Shown: one piece after another, positions 33,480 to 45,759 of the stretch
Layout: each line of letters opens with the position of its first letter
Position numbering within the stretch: the stretch's first letter is position 1
From: Siphonodentalium dalli
Taxonomy: Eukaryota > Mollusca > Scaphopoda > Gadilida > Siphonodentaliidae
Direction: 5' to 3'
DNA: 64,000 bases
Assembly: GCA_032622095.1 (NCBI GenBank)
Contig: CP136061.1
Location: forward strand, 190,842,369 to 190,906,368
Program-made: the position numbers and the translations under genes
Notes under the pieces: generated by a model
What the model saw: the letters and a program-made list of their open reading frames with translations, nothing else
What the model was told of the DNA's origin: nothing
Database searches by the model: none

Positions 33480-34291
33480 ACGGCAAGTCAAACACAAGAC
33501 TGCTTGCGAAAATCGTCAATACAACTACCGCTCTGATTTCCATTCTGTCATTATGTTTTAGTGCGGGAATTGTTTTCAAGCACATAGAAAATTTGACTTT
33601 GGAGCGATCGGGTTTCGCCATTTTTGCTGGAAAACCCCATGCTAAATATAAACACACAGACCAGTACCCAGCCGGTGACACAGTCAGAAAGGAAGTATAA
33701 CTGGTGCGCTCTGGTAGAGATTGTATATATATGGAAATGTCGGGAAACACTGACGGAAAGAAGAGGGGGCACCATAATTGTTTTTATTTTTTTCGCGGAT
33801 GTCCACCGTCAACTCCGTGAAACATTTAATGCCAAATGAGGTGGCGGAACCCACCAGTTTACACAACAACGCCAATTTTGTGTAAAAGCCTCTATCGCTT
33901 CGGTGCCGGGTCACCACCATCGTGAATCGAACCCGTGACACTTGGTTGGTAAATTGCTTGCAAATCTGTCAATATCATGATTTCCCCAAGTTTCATTAAT
34001 GTCTGTGAAATATTTTTCAGAAATTTCCCAGTCATTTTTTTCGTAAACTCTACTTAATGCATCTGCTCTAGTGTTTACGTTTCTTGGAATCCATTTAAAA
34101 TCAATATTTATCTTATTATTGTCGCATGTCTCTAAAACATCCAAAGCAATGTTTTGAAGACCCAAAATTGAACTTCCGGCATTGAACAAATAACATAAAT
34201 TTAAAATATCAACAAATATCATTACATGTTTTCCTTTGAATGCTTGCGCAAAAGATTTTAAACCTCGGCTTCTCTCCAGGTTGAGTGCCAA
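33480..34291 (-). pseudogene. DIRS-like retrotransposon relic, RNase H region
   Basis: The minus-strand frame from 34291 reads GLKSF...LKGKHV-like, then a D-containing beta strand, then WIPRNVNTRADALSR. This last phrase closely matches the RNase H tail of DIRS-type tyrosine-recombinase retrotransposons. HDIDRFASNLPTKCHGFDSR follows, the equally typical post-RNase H block. A stop interrupts it, and similarity continues with PGTEAIEAF.QNW and WVPPP, then in shifted frames to about 33480. The reverse-transcriptase palm, the methyltransferase-like domain and the recombinase are not seen. It is a short dead fragment. It could alternatively belong to a relative such as Ngaro. Confidence 0.7.
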
Positions 34292-34478
34292 AGTGGAGTT
34301 GTCCGATCAGCACCAAAAAAATTTCCGTGTCAGGGATTGGTTTGGGGTCGAGGGTACCGAAATTGCTGACAAAAACATTTCCGCCGAGTTTCACTAAACG
34401 TATATAATGGGATCTCCTTATATATGATAAATTCAATGGTGCTGTTGGTGTAAACATATTTATTTCCAATCCAAAGTT

Positions 34479-34790
34479 AAAGGTACTCAATCCGATCAGA
34501 CACTCCTAAATTACTATTTCTTTGGCTTCGGTGGTAAAAAAATTTGATTCGAGTCGAGGAACCAACCCGTCAAAGCTCAGAGTGATTAGATATCGATGTT
34601 TGAAGTTTGCTGTTTCTATTGTTGTGTACCAGAACTTTCCCAGAACCACGTGCTCAAACGGACAAATTGCGCTTGTAAGATGGATAACTCTAAAATCAAG
34701 TGGTTATTATTGTTAATAGTAACCACTTGATTTTCGAGTTATCCATCTTACAACCGCAATTTGTCCGTTTGAGCATATAGGTGCCATATA
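34479..34790 (+). mobile_element. family B copy 3 with hairpin
   Basis: Starts AAAGGTACTCAATCCGATCA and contains TTACTATTTCTTTGGCTTCG and GATTCGAGTCGAGGAACC. Near 34.67-34.77 kb a hairpin forms from GTAAGATGGATAACTC and its mirror GAGTTATCCATCTTAC around AAATCAAGTGGTTA / TAACCACTTGATTTT. The far TIR is lost. Confidence 0.7.
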
Positions 34791-37690
34791 GGAGAAACTG
34801 ACTTTCTCTACAAGGACATTATAACGGGGAATAACTCTGCAAGGCAAGTTAAGACAACGACAATCAGTTGTAGCTTAACATGATGTACATACCTACCAAA
34901 ATGTCAAGTCTCAATCTTTTAAACTTTCTGATAAATAAGAATTACAAAACGTATTAAGTATAATAAATAATAGAGAAAAATAAAAAAAAATAATAAGAAT
35001 ATACGTATGGTAAAACATGGTGAAAAATAGTCGTAAAAGGGAGATAACTCCCTGAAAAAAAACGTTGAGCCGAAATCATGACTGGAAGATATATATACTA
35101 GTTTATGAGTATTTTCAATTCGTAAACAGAAAACGGCCCCAATAGAAAAACAATATACTTCCTTGGTTACACCATGAAAGTATAATAAATATCCACAATA
35201 CGAGCAATTTAATTGTATGCATGGCTAAGATGACACCATCTGAGTCAGGGATGATGCTTGGTGAAGTGCAACAAAATCTTGCCAAAATCAACAGAGCTCT
35301 CTTAGTATGCAATGCGGATTATGTTTCATCTAACGGTGTAGTTTATAGTTGTCCGAGTCAGGAATGAAGACCGATTGACAGGATGCGAACCTGTTGAAAA
35401 AATGTGCCCACAAATTCACGAGTTGAGACTGAGATATATTCGCCCTTATTATTTTCGAAGACCAAACTCACATAAGTTAATGCAATTATTTAATTCCCGA
35501 AATGAAAAAACACAATGAATCTTATGATTTTCGTCGGAAAGGTCTTAGACTTGTTTATAAGTCCTCTTGAGGCTAAGTAACATTCATATAACATAAACTC
35601 CACTAACTGACCACATAGAACAAACCTATTAGTATTATTATTACCATCTATGATAGCAACACGAATAAATATTACTATATTTTCGCATATATACTCTATA
35701 TATTATAACGCATGTACATGCATATATACTACGTATCTGATTCTGTAATTCTATAATCTGTAATATCACTATATGACGACCAGAATAAATTGAATTGAAT
35801 TGACCGATTTCACCAATAAGGTTATCTCCATCATGCGACATATATATGATATAGCGAATCGGGAATCGGGAATGGGGGTTCTGGTAACAATAACAGTTAA
35901 GTATTCGGCTTATTCTTTGGAATCGATTAAGAAAACAGAACTACATAGCGAATTCGTATGTGCATACATGTAGTTGTTATAGCCGATAGGAAACATATAT
36001 AAGTTTTCGTTACTTTTTTTACCTGGCGAACTCCAGATAAACATCTCAGTGTTATATATATCTGTCTGTCCGCTATATACATTGACGGGGCCATATATAG
36101 GCTACAATGGGATCAAACAGGGTTGTCATTTTACGAGGAAGATAATTGTGCAGGTGTAAAATTTCTAAAATGACGCTTCAGAATAAGGGTGGAAAATGAG
36201 AGATACACAAAAATTCAATGGAAATGTTTTGACGCCAATGTCTAACTAATATATAGTTATGTCCATGACATGTGGGGCCTTATGGTGTTATTTAAAGATA
36301 TAAACTGGTGCCAATCGAGTCAGGGATGGGGGATGGGAGGGGTGTCAAAATTAATAATAAAAAATAAAATTGTCGCCGAATTCTACCAAACTTAGATCTA
36401 TGGACACACCCGGCCATGTTTGGAATCTAATTGGGTGGTATATAGATACATAATCAGCACAGTAAGTAATGCTTTACTATTCTGGGCCATTATACATGGT
36501 GCATGAGAAAACGTACATACACTATATACACATTAGAACTGTCCAGGGTTTGTTCGGAATATTGGAACTTACTGTAATTACAAGTATACATAAATACAAT
36601 ACAATGGAAACAATAATCAGTTACGATCCAATATTGCATTGCCCGGAATAGAAACATAAAATTTCGACAGACCCATGAGACCTATCTAAAGATTCTAAGC
36701 GAACGTTATACATCAATCAATATATCGACGCTATAGTGCTGTTATGTCATTGTTTTTGAAGCCAAGCTATGGTACATAGGTTGTACATCAATTACGTTAA
36801 ACTAGTAATTAATATGTGGCGATCGATGTCCATGTCAGAAATGGATTTATCGCTTATATAGAGACATTTCCGTGATTTATGAGACCCAAAAGTGTAGTTT
36901 AAATTATCGGAAAGGGCACAATTCCAGACCGGCATGGGGATCAGATGAGGGAGCAAATAAATTGATAAAAAAAATCTTTCCGCCGATATTCCTACTCCGT
37001 ATATAGTGTCGCCGTCATACGTTGAACCCTCCAATGACAACATAACGCCCATTGCTCTAAAATGCAAAGCAAAGTTCAGCGCTGTGATTCAAACAATGTT
37101 AATACAATGCGTAATATACCATGTCGTTTCTTTAGAAAGTGAACATTATCGACATTGCTTGTCGAAAATTACATGTTGGTTTTTGTGTATTCCGTTTTCC
37201 AATTTTAAGTAATCAATGTCATTCGCATGGCAATATTTTTTTTTAATAGTTTTTATTTCGGCCAATTTGGCCGGTTACTTCATGTGAGTTTTTCATCTGA
37301 CGTGTGTGTCGGAATAATGATATGGAGGATTTATGTAAATGTTAGCCCAAACTACATTTCCAAGTAACGATGGTTTTGTTGTTTATTTTGAGGAATAATA
37401 CCGCGTCAGATGAATTCAGCCCAAATATGTTAACAGTTGTCGTGTAAAACATTCGGCAGTAAGTTAGCGTTATTTAGTATTTGTGGATGTCCTTTAACAT
37501 GGGGAAAATAGACTACTGCGCTTGAACGAGCATGTGAATTGTCGTTTTTAATGTATAGCAACTTTATAATCAATAACAGAGGCATTCTCTGTCAAATAAG
37601 GTCGCTCTATTTACGATACCAATTGGGGAACTTTGTAAATTAACTTACGCGTAAACTTAACCTGCTGCAAATAGAAAAGGTGTCGGAATC
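34791..37690. other. no gene recognised
   Basis: AT-rich DNA. A single satellite-like fragment occurs near 36.27-36.43 kb (CTGGTGCCAATCGAGTCAGG, then TTGTCGCCGAATTCTACCAA, minus orientation). Near 37.70 kb a GC-richer phrase CTAACTCGCCCAATCGGCGC appears. No convincing coding. Confidence 0.45.
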
Positions 37691-37879
37691 GGCGTACTCG
37701 CCCCAGGGCTAACTCGCCCAATCGGCGCGTGCCAACTCGGAATAAAAGGCCAACTTTGGTGTATATGTCCGGGCTGGGACATGGAATACAACAACGTTTG
37801 AATTGTTTTTAAATTTACAAATTTGTTGATTTTATTCATTTTGTTTTCGTTCTGAAACACATTATAAAGTGTATATAAT

Positions 37880-38187
37880 ATAATAACGAACACGAGACAT
37901 ACATAATTTATGAACTGTTAACAAAAGATATCAAATTCAATACATGACAAAGATGACCCAGTGGAGTTTATAAATTGAACATAAAAACATTGAGGTAAGA
38001 ATCTTTTTAAGGAATTCAACTTTATTTAATGATAATAAACACATAAATTAAAATAACAAACATGAGACATACATGATTTATAAACTGTTAACAAAAGATA
38101 TCAAACTCAATACATGACAAAGATGACTCAGTGAAGTTTATAAAGTGAACATAAAAATATTAAGGTAAAAATCTTTTTAAGCATTAC
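37880..38187 (+). repeat. two-copy tandem duplication (~175-bp period)
   Basis: The block from ACGAGACATACATAATTTAT through ACAAAGATGACCCAGTGGAG to AAATCTTTTTAAG is repeated once, about 175 bp downstream, with scattered substitutions. Confidence 0.85.
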
Positions 38188-39560
38188 TAAACCGTTTAGC
38201 ACAGTCCACTTCACTCATCCGATCATCACTAAACTTCATATTTATCTTGATATTGATCTATCAGATGAGAGCTATCAAATATTTTTTTAATTTTATAGGA
38301 AAAAATGGTCGCCAGCGGCCATATTACATTTACGTTATATGTTATCGCGTCATGTCGATATCTAGTATTACTTAGAAATTTCACCTTTCCAGATTCATAA
38401 TTGCTCCATTGACTGTAACAAATGGAATTATTCCCCTCTTCGGATAGAGTGTCACTGAAACTTTATTTTGTCAGACTATCTGTATAGTCACTGATTATAT
38501 ATGGCAATAATCTGTAATAAGATGTAGCACTATTTTATTTTATATTTACATGCAGTGCTGTTTTTATACAACAATTCTAATCCCCCCTAGATCATCATGT
38601 GATCGACCATACATCGCGCGAGGACCTGGTTGAATTAAGGGGGGTTTTTATGGATAACTTCTGTCCTCAAGCTAGATTATACTTATGACATTTAATGGCA
38701 TGTTTCTAACATGGAGGGTTAGATATGCGTGAGACACCACCACTCTTCAATTCACACCAAGTTATCAGCTGTCATATTCGGATATTAGAACCCATAGCCA
38801 TGATATATGGTTTATTTTGTGTATACTAGTAATATTGTTATTTGCAGTACCTTTATATACCAGTACTGTGTATAACAATGCATATACATTAATCCATGTA
38901 TACATGTATATTGATTCAACGGATTCAGTGGTTTTGTCCATCAGTCTGTCAAATTTGCGGGGAAAACATGGCCACAAGCAGTACACCCTGTTAAATTTCG
39001 AATTTGAATCAATTGGCTCACCCTGCAGCCAGCTTTTATTGGAGAACTTTTTCTCATGTGGATAGTTTGGGTCACCGCTAGATGTGAGCCATGTTTTGTT
39101 CTCAAGCTGTCCTTGTGAAGACATCACTGCCAGCGGTGATCTTGAATTTTACTATTTTTATGGCTAAATAATTTGGTTGATCCTACAGACGACACCCCTT
39201 GTCCGATCGTCACCAGATTCCACAATGATCTTCTGGATAACCAGGGGGAGAGTAATATAATTTTCCCGAATTTCGTTAAAAAACATTACCACAGGCAGCA
39301 ATTTGGTATCTTACTGTTTGATCCTCTTTTGCGTGACTGAATTGTTTAGCAACTGTACAGTCATATCCCTCATCTGATAGTCACCACACTTTATATTGAT
39401 CTTCGGGCTGACAACTAGATGGGAGCTATCGAATGCTTTGAATTTTTTTGGAAAACATTGTCGCCAGCAGTCATCTTCTATTTTGGTTTTTATATACATG
39501 TATATCTCTTCATTCGGATAGCCAGTATTACGTAGGTACTTCAACTTTCCGCATTCCTGT
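38188..39560. repeat. decayed tandem/dispersed repeat
   Basis: Recurrent phrases are CTCATCNGATNNTCAC, TTATATTGATCTT, AACTAGATGGGAGCTATCGA (38.26 and 39.41 kb) and GGTCGCCAGCGGCCAT or GTCGCCAGCAGTCAT. Units are about 150-200 bp but too worn to delimit. Small frames are repeat shadows. Confidence 0.5.
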
Positions 39561-39779
39561 CATCATTTGAAATATAAAAAATTACCTGATACCATGCACC
39601 CTTCAAAATTTGTTTCGTCGTATCTATTTTAATGACCCGTATGGTAATATTGATACAGATATATTTGTCAAACATTTCTTTGTACAATATACAGGTATTT
39701 AGTTTGTAACTAAATCTAGAAATATATAATAGTAGCTGGTGGACCCTACTTCGTCCGGGATGTTCCCCTCTGATTTTCG

Positions 39780-40125
39780 GAGAATTGCGCGATTTAACCT
39801 TGAATTGACCATTTTAAAGGTGAACGTCATGTCGGGTCACGATTTGACCCGCCCAAAACACTCCCCGGACAAAAGTCACGACAAAAGTACCCGTCGAAAT
39901 CCGCCCGGCTTTACCCGATTTGACCTTGAATTGACAATTTTGAATGTCAAGATCAGGTCAGGGTCATAATTTGACCCACCCGAAACACTCCTGGGACAAA
40001 AGTAACAGTAGGTATTATATTTCGTTGAAATACTTCGTTTTACCAGATTTGACCTTGAATTGATCTTTTTGAATGTCAAAGTCAGGTCGGGATCAAGATT
40101 TGACCCGTCCAAATAGTCCAGAAAC
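39780..40125 (+). repeat. ~124-bp tandem array with TGACCTTGA motifs
   Basis: Three units, each with a GATTTGACCTTGAATTGA phrase (first copy TTAACCTTGAATTGACC), GGGTCANGATTTGACCCG and CACTCCCNGGACAAAAGT. The complement TCAAGGTCA is the known monomer response element of ERR/NR5A nuclear receptors. Whether that matters here is unknown. Confidence 0.75.
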
Positions 40126-41109
40126 ATGCCTACATCAGCACGTTCGAGAACATGGTCCCACGTGAAATTGGACCCGTCAATATTGCTCCCGGGATCGAAG
40201 TAGTCCTACACACAAATTTTTAGTCGGATCGGTCAAGGTCCAGAAACATGCCTATGCGCGAGGTCAAGTTGACACGTTAAATACCAAATCCGAGTCGGAT
40301 CAGTCGAGCAGTGTTAGAGTCTATAACACATACACACATGCATTCATGCATACACACATACATACAGACAGGTGTTCCAAAATGTATAATCGATAGCTAC
40401 AACAATTCTATTGTAGATAGTTCACGGCCGACCTGATGCATGCATCTTAGTTTTCTTGTATCTAAGTTACAGTGCACTTGCACCCTGGACTGTGTACACA
40501 CACAGAGAGAGAGAGATAAAGTGTTGGCTCATTCCGCCGGTGATAATAGTTCGCTTATGATTATTCTTGTTAGCTTATCAATCTAGAATTTTGAGACATT
40601 ATGCTATTACAATGTCGATACAGTTTTACACAAATTGATTTTGAATAATGAGGTATGAATGAATCATTGTCGCGAACTTCTTCTGCATGGGATTCTAACC
40701 ATAAAACGAGCAGAAAATGTGTGAATGAAGTGAATATTACCTGTTGCTGTATTCCACCCCTTATGTGAACAGTACAGTAAAAAGTGACCAACATGGTAAC
40801 ATTGGAAACTTTTTCTATTGAAACAGGAGTGTTTCTATTGAAACAGGAGCATTGTGTCCACTCCATGAGGTAGTATAGTAATACACCAAACAGTTCATTA
40901 AAATCACAATTTGCTATGGAAACTATATTATGAAATATGACCTGTTAAAATTAATTCAGGACGAAATTGGGGAAATTATTTTAAAATCTAATAATTTTCA
41001 ATCGAAGATGTCCATTTTGCAGCATTTACGATTACAGTTGCCATTGTAACAATAAATTTTCAATCAGGACAATTCAGTACAAACCCAACCTAAAACAAAT
41101 AATAATAAA
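40126..41109. other. no gene recognised
   Basis: Contains a short (GA)n at about 40504-40516 and an immediate duplication of TGTTTCTATTGAAACAGGAG near 40.83 kb. Otherwise AT-rich unmatched sequence. Confidence 0.45.
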
Positions 41110-41473
41110 AACAATCTATGGCATAAAATATAACAATCTATGGCATAAAATATGATTAAAATACTATAATTCATCACCATATGGAGCGTATGTGTCTCAG
41201 AAGATGCACATAGAGCAATAGAAAATAGCTGAAATCATTTCCCCAGTCTCGCTCCCAGAATGCAACAGAATTGAAACTAAGATATAGATTTAATCCCCTT
41301 CCATTGAAAATTATAGACTTTGCAGTACAAACCAGATGAAACTTAAGCACAAAACACGTCGGTACCTCAACACAAACAACATGTTCTCTATTTATTACAC
41401 CGGATAAATGGTATATAATATGCATATATTCTGTATAATGTGACCAGGGGGTTCGAACATTAAGTAGGCCTTT
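41110..41473 (+). mobile_element. miniature element, family A copy 6
   Basis: Contains AACAATCTATGGCATAAAAT (duplicated at its left edge), ATCACCATATGGAGCGT, CTCGCTCCCAGAATGCAA, TTCCATTGAAAATTATAGAC and AACATGTTC, and ends GTTCGAACATTAAGTAGGCC. The left TIR is absent. Confidence 0.75.
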
Positions 41474-41639
41474 AAATGTTTTGTTCATAAGAATAAACTT
41501 AAAAATCACTTGATTTATCTTTAACGTATTATGCAGGTCGTTAAAATTTTGCCACAAATGCCATAAACAAATACTTTAATTATATTTTTGGGAAGAAATA
41601 AATATTGTTTAAACCAAAAACGACTTTTACCAGAGTAAA

Positions 41640-42190
41640 GCCATGTAAACTATGCTTTTACCAGAGTATAACATGTTATACCATGACTCCATCAAGAGAT
41701 TACTTGAGCATGTTCTGATTTACATGGTTTCACATATGTTTTACGAAAGTATAGAGGGGTGCGCCAGGCTTGTACTAGGAATTTACAAGGGTATCTCCTT
41801 TTTGCATGGTCTTTACATGGCTTTTACAATAGTAGATCCATGTAAACCATGGATTATGTTCTGATGTACATGGGTTTACATGTGTTTTACCCATGTATGT
41901 CTTGTTTAACCAACATTTTACGAGAGTAAATTGGGGTACACCATGCATTTACTTGGAATTTACAAGGGTTTGTCATTTGTACATGGGCTTTATACCTGAC
42001 TTTTATCAGAGTAGAGCCATGTATGTCCTGTTTCCCCAGCATTGTACCAGAGTAAAGTGGGGTACACCATGCATTTACGTGGACTCTACAAGGGTATGTC
42101 CCTTTTACATGGACTTGACATGGCTTTTACCAGAGTATATATCATTTAATATATTTTACCAGAGTAGAGCTATGTAAACCAGACCGCATT
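41640..42190 (+). repeat. 126-bp tandem array (about four units)
   Basis: Units share TTTTACCAGAGTAAAGCCAT, GGGGTACACCATGCATTTAC and TTTACAAGGGTNTGTC. In the last two units the period is 126 bp, a multiple of three, so a frame stays open across 41893-42177 and encodes a 42-residue repeat. This looks like a periodicity effect rather than a gene. Confidence 0.85.
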
Positions 42191-43949
42191 TTCATAAGGG
42201 TGTAGTTGCTATTGTTTGGGGGGGGGGCAATGTGCTCCACGATGGGCAATTCCATTATAGAATGCCTATAGAAAATAATAGAAAATTATGTATGTATGCG
42301 GTTAACACGTGGATATATCCAAGTTAGTTTCATTTAAGAAAATATGGCTGAACCCCAAAATTTGGTTCTGGCCACTAAAATAGGAAATCGACCCTTTTTT
42401 AAAACAACTAGCATGTTTGCCCGTCGTAGCCCGGGTAAAAATATGACATCGACTATGCCACTTTTAAAAGTATATTTTAAACCCCATCACTATCACGGAG
42501 AATACTATCTAGCAGTGTGGTGGAAATCGCCGACAGAAAAGTGATTTTTATTGTTGCACCCCTCGCCCGATCCCAACCATTGACACATGTGTCTGTAAAC
42601 CACACCATAATAGTGCCCATATCATGGAGATTACTATAGTATAAGTTTTCCGCCAGGGACGTTGCTATTGTTGATTCGTGGGATCGCTCGGAATATTAAA
42701 GACATGATATTATGGACCTGTTCGAGTGTGTTAAACTGATAAGTTAGTATTCAGGCGCTATGCCAACCCGGGGAATGTAGCATTCCAATAACATCACCGA
42801 AAATTGAAAAGAAATTGACCATACCACTCCATAGAAAACATCGTCTGAACTACGCACAAATTTAAATATTTACATCTCGATTCCGGACGCAACTTTCGAC
42901 GATAAACTAACATTAATGGTTTCGCCATTGAGAGTAATTGCATTTAGTTAATATATATATATATACGAATGGCGGTGTGTGTTGTAAATTTTAATTAATA
43001 TTCGTAAAAATAACAACTTTGAGCTAGAATATTCTCAATTTCTGTTTGATCATCCTACCGGAGTGTTTCACATCACTTTAAATTGAATCCCTCCTGACTC
43101 AACCACAGAAAGATGACATTTTACAATACAAAGAAGAACATTTGGGAAGGCATTTCTAAATGAACCAACAAGATCGATGGCCAGCAAAACGTTATCGTGA
43201 ACTGGATGTACTGACAGACTCCAATACTTGAAACACGTATATCACTCGTTGGGAAAATGTCAACACGGTACTCATAAAGTGTTTATGACGACAGTTTGTG
43301 TGTAAAATCGACAAAACTGACCACAACAGGCAAGATGGAAAACATCCACGGCGTCAACTATTGACAGTTTCTGTAAACTCAAGAATGACTCTGGCTTGTC
43401 GTTAAAAGCTATATACATTGTACGCATTTTGGTAGGGCTCTGATATCAGCAATCAAAGTCCGCGCCTTGTTTATTCTTAACGTCGTTTCGCGAGAAAATG
43501 TCTTGTTCCATATTCCGGGTGTATGCGTACCTGATATGTACTCAATTACACTTAAAAAAACGAACCAAACTTAGTTATAATAGTTCTATTTGGTTAACAA
43601 ATTCAGATAAGAACTTGGCTTATTAACGCTAATGATTATCCCGTATCATTAACTTGTATTGTGCTGCGACCAAACCCAAGCCCTTGACACGGACGGTGCC
43701 ACTTGGGAATTTGAAACTAATAACATCACCACTACACAAGTTAGTGAAAAAAAAACAGTTTTATCAATATTGGTGCCCGCCTTCACTGATCCGCAATTCT
43801 GGCCCGTATAACGCAACTTCGGAAAATGTAAACTATACGCCATTCGGTTTCCTATATGTTTCTTAGATGTCTTTATATTCTTTTGGAAATAATTCGGGAT
43901 CAATATTATAGTTCTCATCCCTTCACCAAATCACAGTGTCTGTGTACGA
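42191..43949. other. no gene recognised; one satellite unit
   Basis: A satellite-like unit lies at about 42.59-42.68 kb (ATATCATGGAGATTACTATA, AAGTTTTCCGCC). The rest, including 42.7-43.6 kb, is unmatched AT-rich DNA. Confidence 0.45.
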
Positions 43950-45300
43950 TGTATAGTTTCATTGCACGGTGGAGATAACTATACATGTTTGATGGAAATC
44001 AGCGACAAAGTGATTTTTATCAGTTTGTGTGACCCTTCCCCGAACCATGTCCCTAATATGGGTGGTGTAACTTATAGGTATATTTGAGAAGATATAAGTG
44101 TTGAATTTACCTAATTCGGTCACCTTTTTAGAGGTTGTGAAAACTCATTGAAACGAATCTGTTCGTGAAGTTTTTGAAGTATCCGCGATGAGTTATTGTG
44201 AGAGCTCATTAGTCCAATCATTATTGATATATTTGGAAAATATAAAAAAAACGAATGTTGATCATTTAGAGCAATTATGACTTAGGTGCCTGACCCTGGC
44301 ACTGCTCTATAAACTTTGAACCACACAATTAGACTCATGGGGGTGCCTAGATTTATATTTAATTTTGGTTATAATTGGCGGTAAAATGTTTTATCGCGGT
44401 ATTCTGGTGCCCTCCTTTTTCCAATCCTGGCCATATGCCACCGCCTTTAAGAACACATCGTTATAATTCCATGTATAGATTATGATTGTGTAAGTTTGGT
44501 TAAAACGGCGACAATCGTTTGTTCATGCACTATTGGCGCCCTTCTCCTCCATATCACTGAACAGAATAGGGCCATTACACTTACTGTGTCTTTAATCCAC
44601 ATCATACGGTTCCCTGTATCATGGAGATGACTATATATCACTTTGGTGAAAATCGGCGACTAAAACATTCTTATCAGTGTTACTGCATGCCTCTCCCCAT
44701 CACATCGCTGACACAAATGACACCAATATGGTGGTTTCTGTCTTTAAACCACACGACTAGATTCGTCGTATCATGGAGAAGAATATATATACATGTTGGA
44801 AATCGGCGCCAAAATATGTTGATCAATTTCGGTGCCCCTCCCCATCGCTGACTCGAGCGGCGCCACTTTTGACAGCTTTAAACCACACCATTAGAAGCCG
44901 CATATCATGGAGATAACTATATATAAGTTTGGTGGATATTGACGACTAAATACATTGTTATCAATTCACACCATAATATATCTTGTAGAAGAATATGTAT
45001 CAATTTGGTGAAAATCGACAACCGCCCCACTTTCGGCATCTTCAAACTACGCCATTAGTCTTCTCAATCGCACGATTATATCTGGATAATAATATGTATC
45101 AATTTGGTTTAAATCGGAGCAAAAGAAAAAAACAAACCAGACTCGAACGGCGCCACTTTTGACATCTTTAAATCACACCAATAGACTCCTCATATCATGG
45201 CTATATATGTATAAGTTTGGGTGAAATCGGGAACAAACACATGTCTTCGATTTTGTTGCCCCTCCCCGTGTCGTCTATATTGTCCCCCCGTTAATTTCTA
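43950..45300 (+). repeat. ~145-bp satellite array
   Basis: Eight or so units in tandem, some shortened. Each has CATCTTTAAACCACACCATT, AGACTCNTCATATCATGGAG, ATAACTATATATAAGTTTGG, TGAAAATCGGCGAC and GGTGCCCCTCCCCATCGCTG. Anchor phrases lie near 43965, 44610, 44765, 44905, 44985, 45085 and 45197. The array ends in an ACAGACAGACAGATGTTCGC motif. Fragments occur elsewhere in the window. Confidence 0.8.
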
Positions 45301-45465
45301 TAGCACACAGACAGACAGATGTTCGCAAATATAGATATAGATATGGACGGGGCCAATACACTCCTCATAAAATAAGTACTCCCAATCACTATTAACTTGT
45401 CCCATATTCCGCAAAGAACCCAATAACGAGACAACTAATAATAACTCAATGGCAAAATTCAGAAT

Positions 45466-45484
45466 GGGGGGGGGGGGGGGGGGG
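45466..45484 (+). repeat. poly-G tract (19)
   Basis: Uninterrupted run of G close to the 3' side of LINE copy 3. Confidence 0.9.
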
Positions 45485-45759
45485 TCGTTTTATTTTTGGA
45501 GATTCTGGGTACAAATGTTGGACCAAGTATATTCTGTATTCTGTAATTATTCGCGTGAGCCGACAAGGCCAGTATCGTTTTTAAGACAAAACAAAGGCTG
45601 AGAAAATGTTTACATAATGTATATGCAAGAGATAGAGACTGTTTATTCCTGCACTCTAGGGAGACGCTATATACAACATAATATGCAATTACATAATATA
45701 GAGACAATACGTTGGGGTGATATTCAGGATACCATAACGTTATACATGCGTGTTCTACC

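Noticed and set aside
33905-33945. tRNA-like B box (GGTTCGATTC on the minus strand), possible tRNA-derived SINE
   Set aside because: The sequence lies inside the DIRS-like coding relic, which reads through it (FDSR...PGTEAIEAF). There is no A box or cloverleaf upstream.
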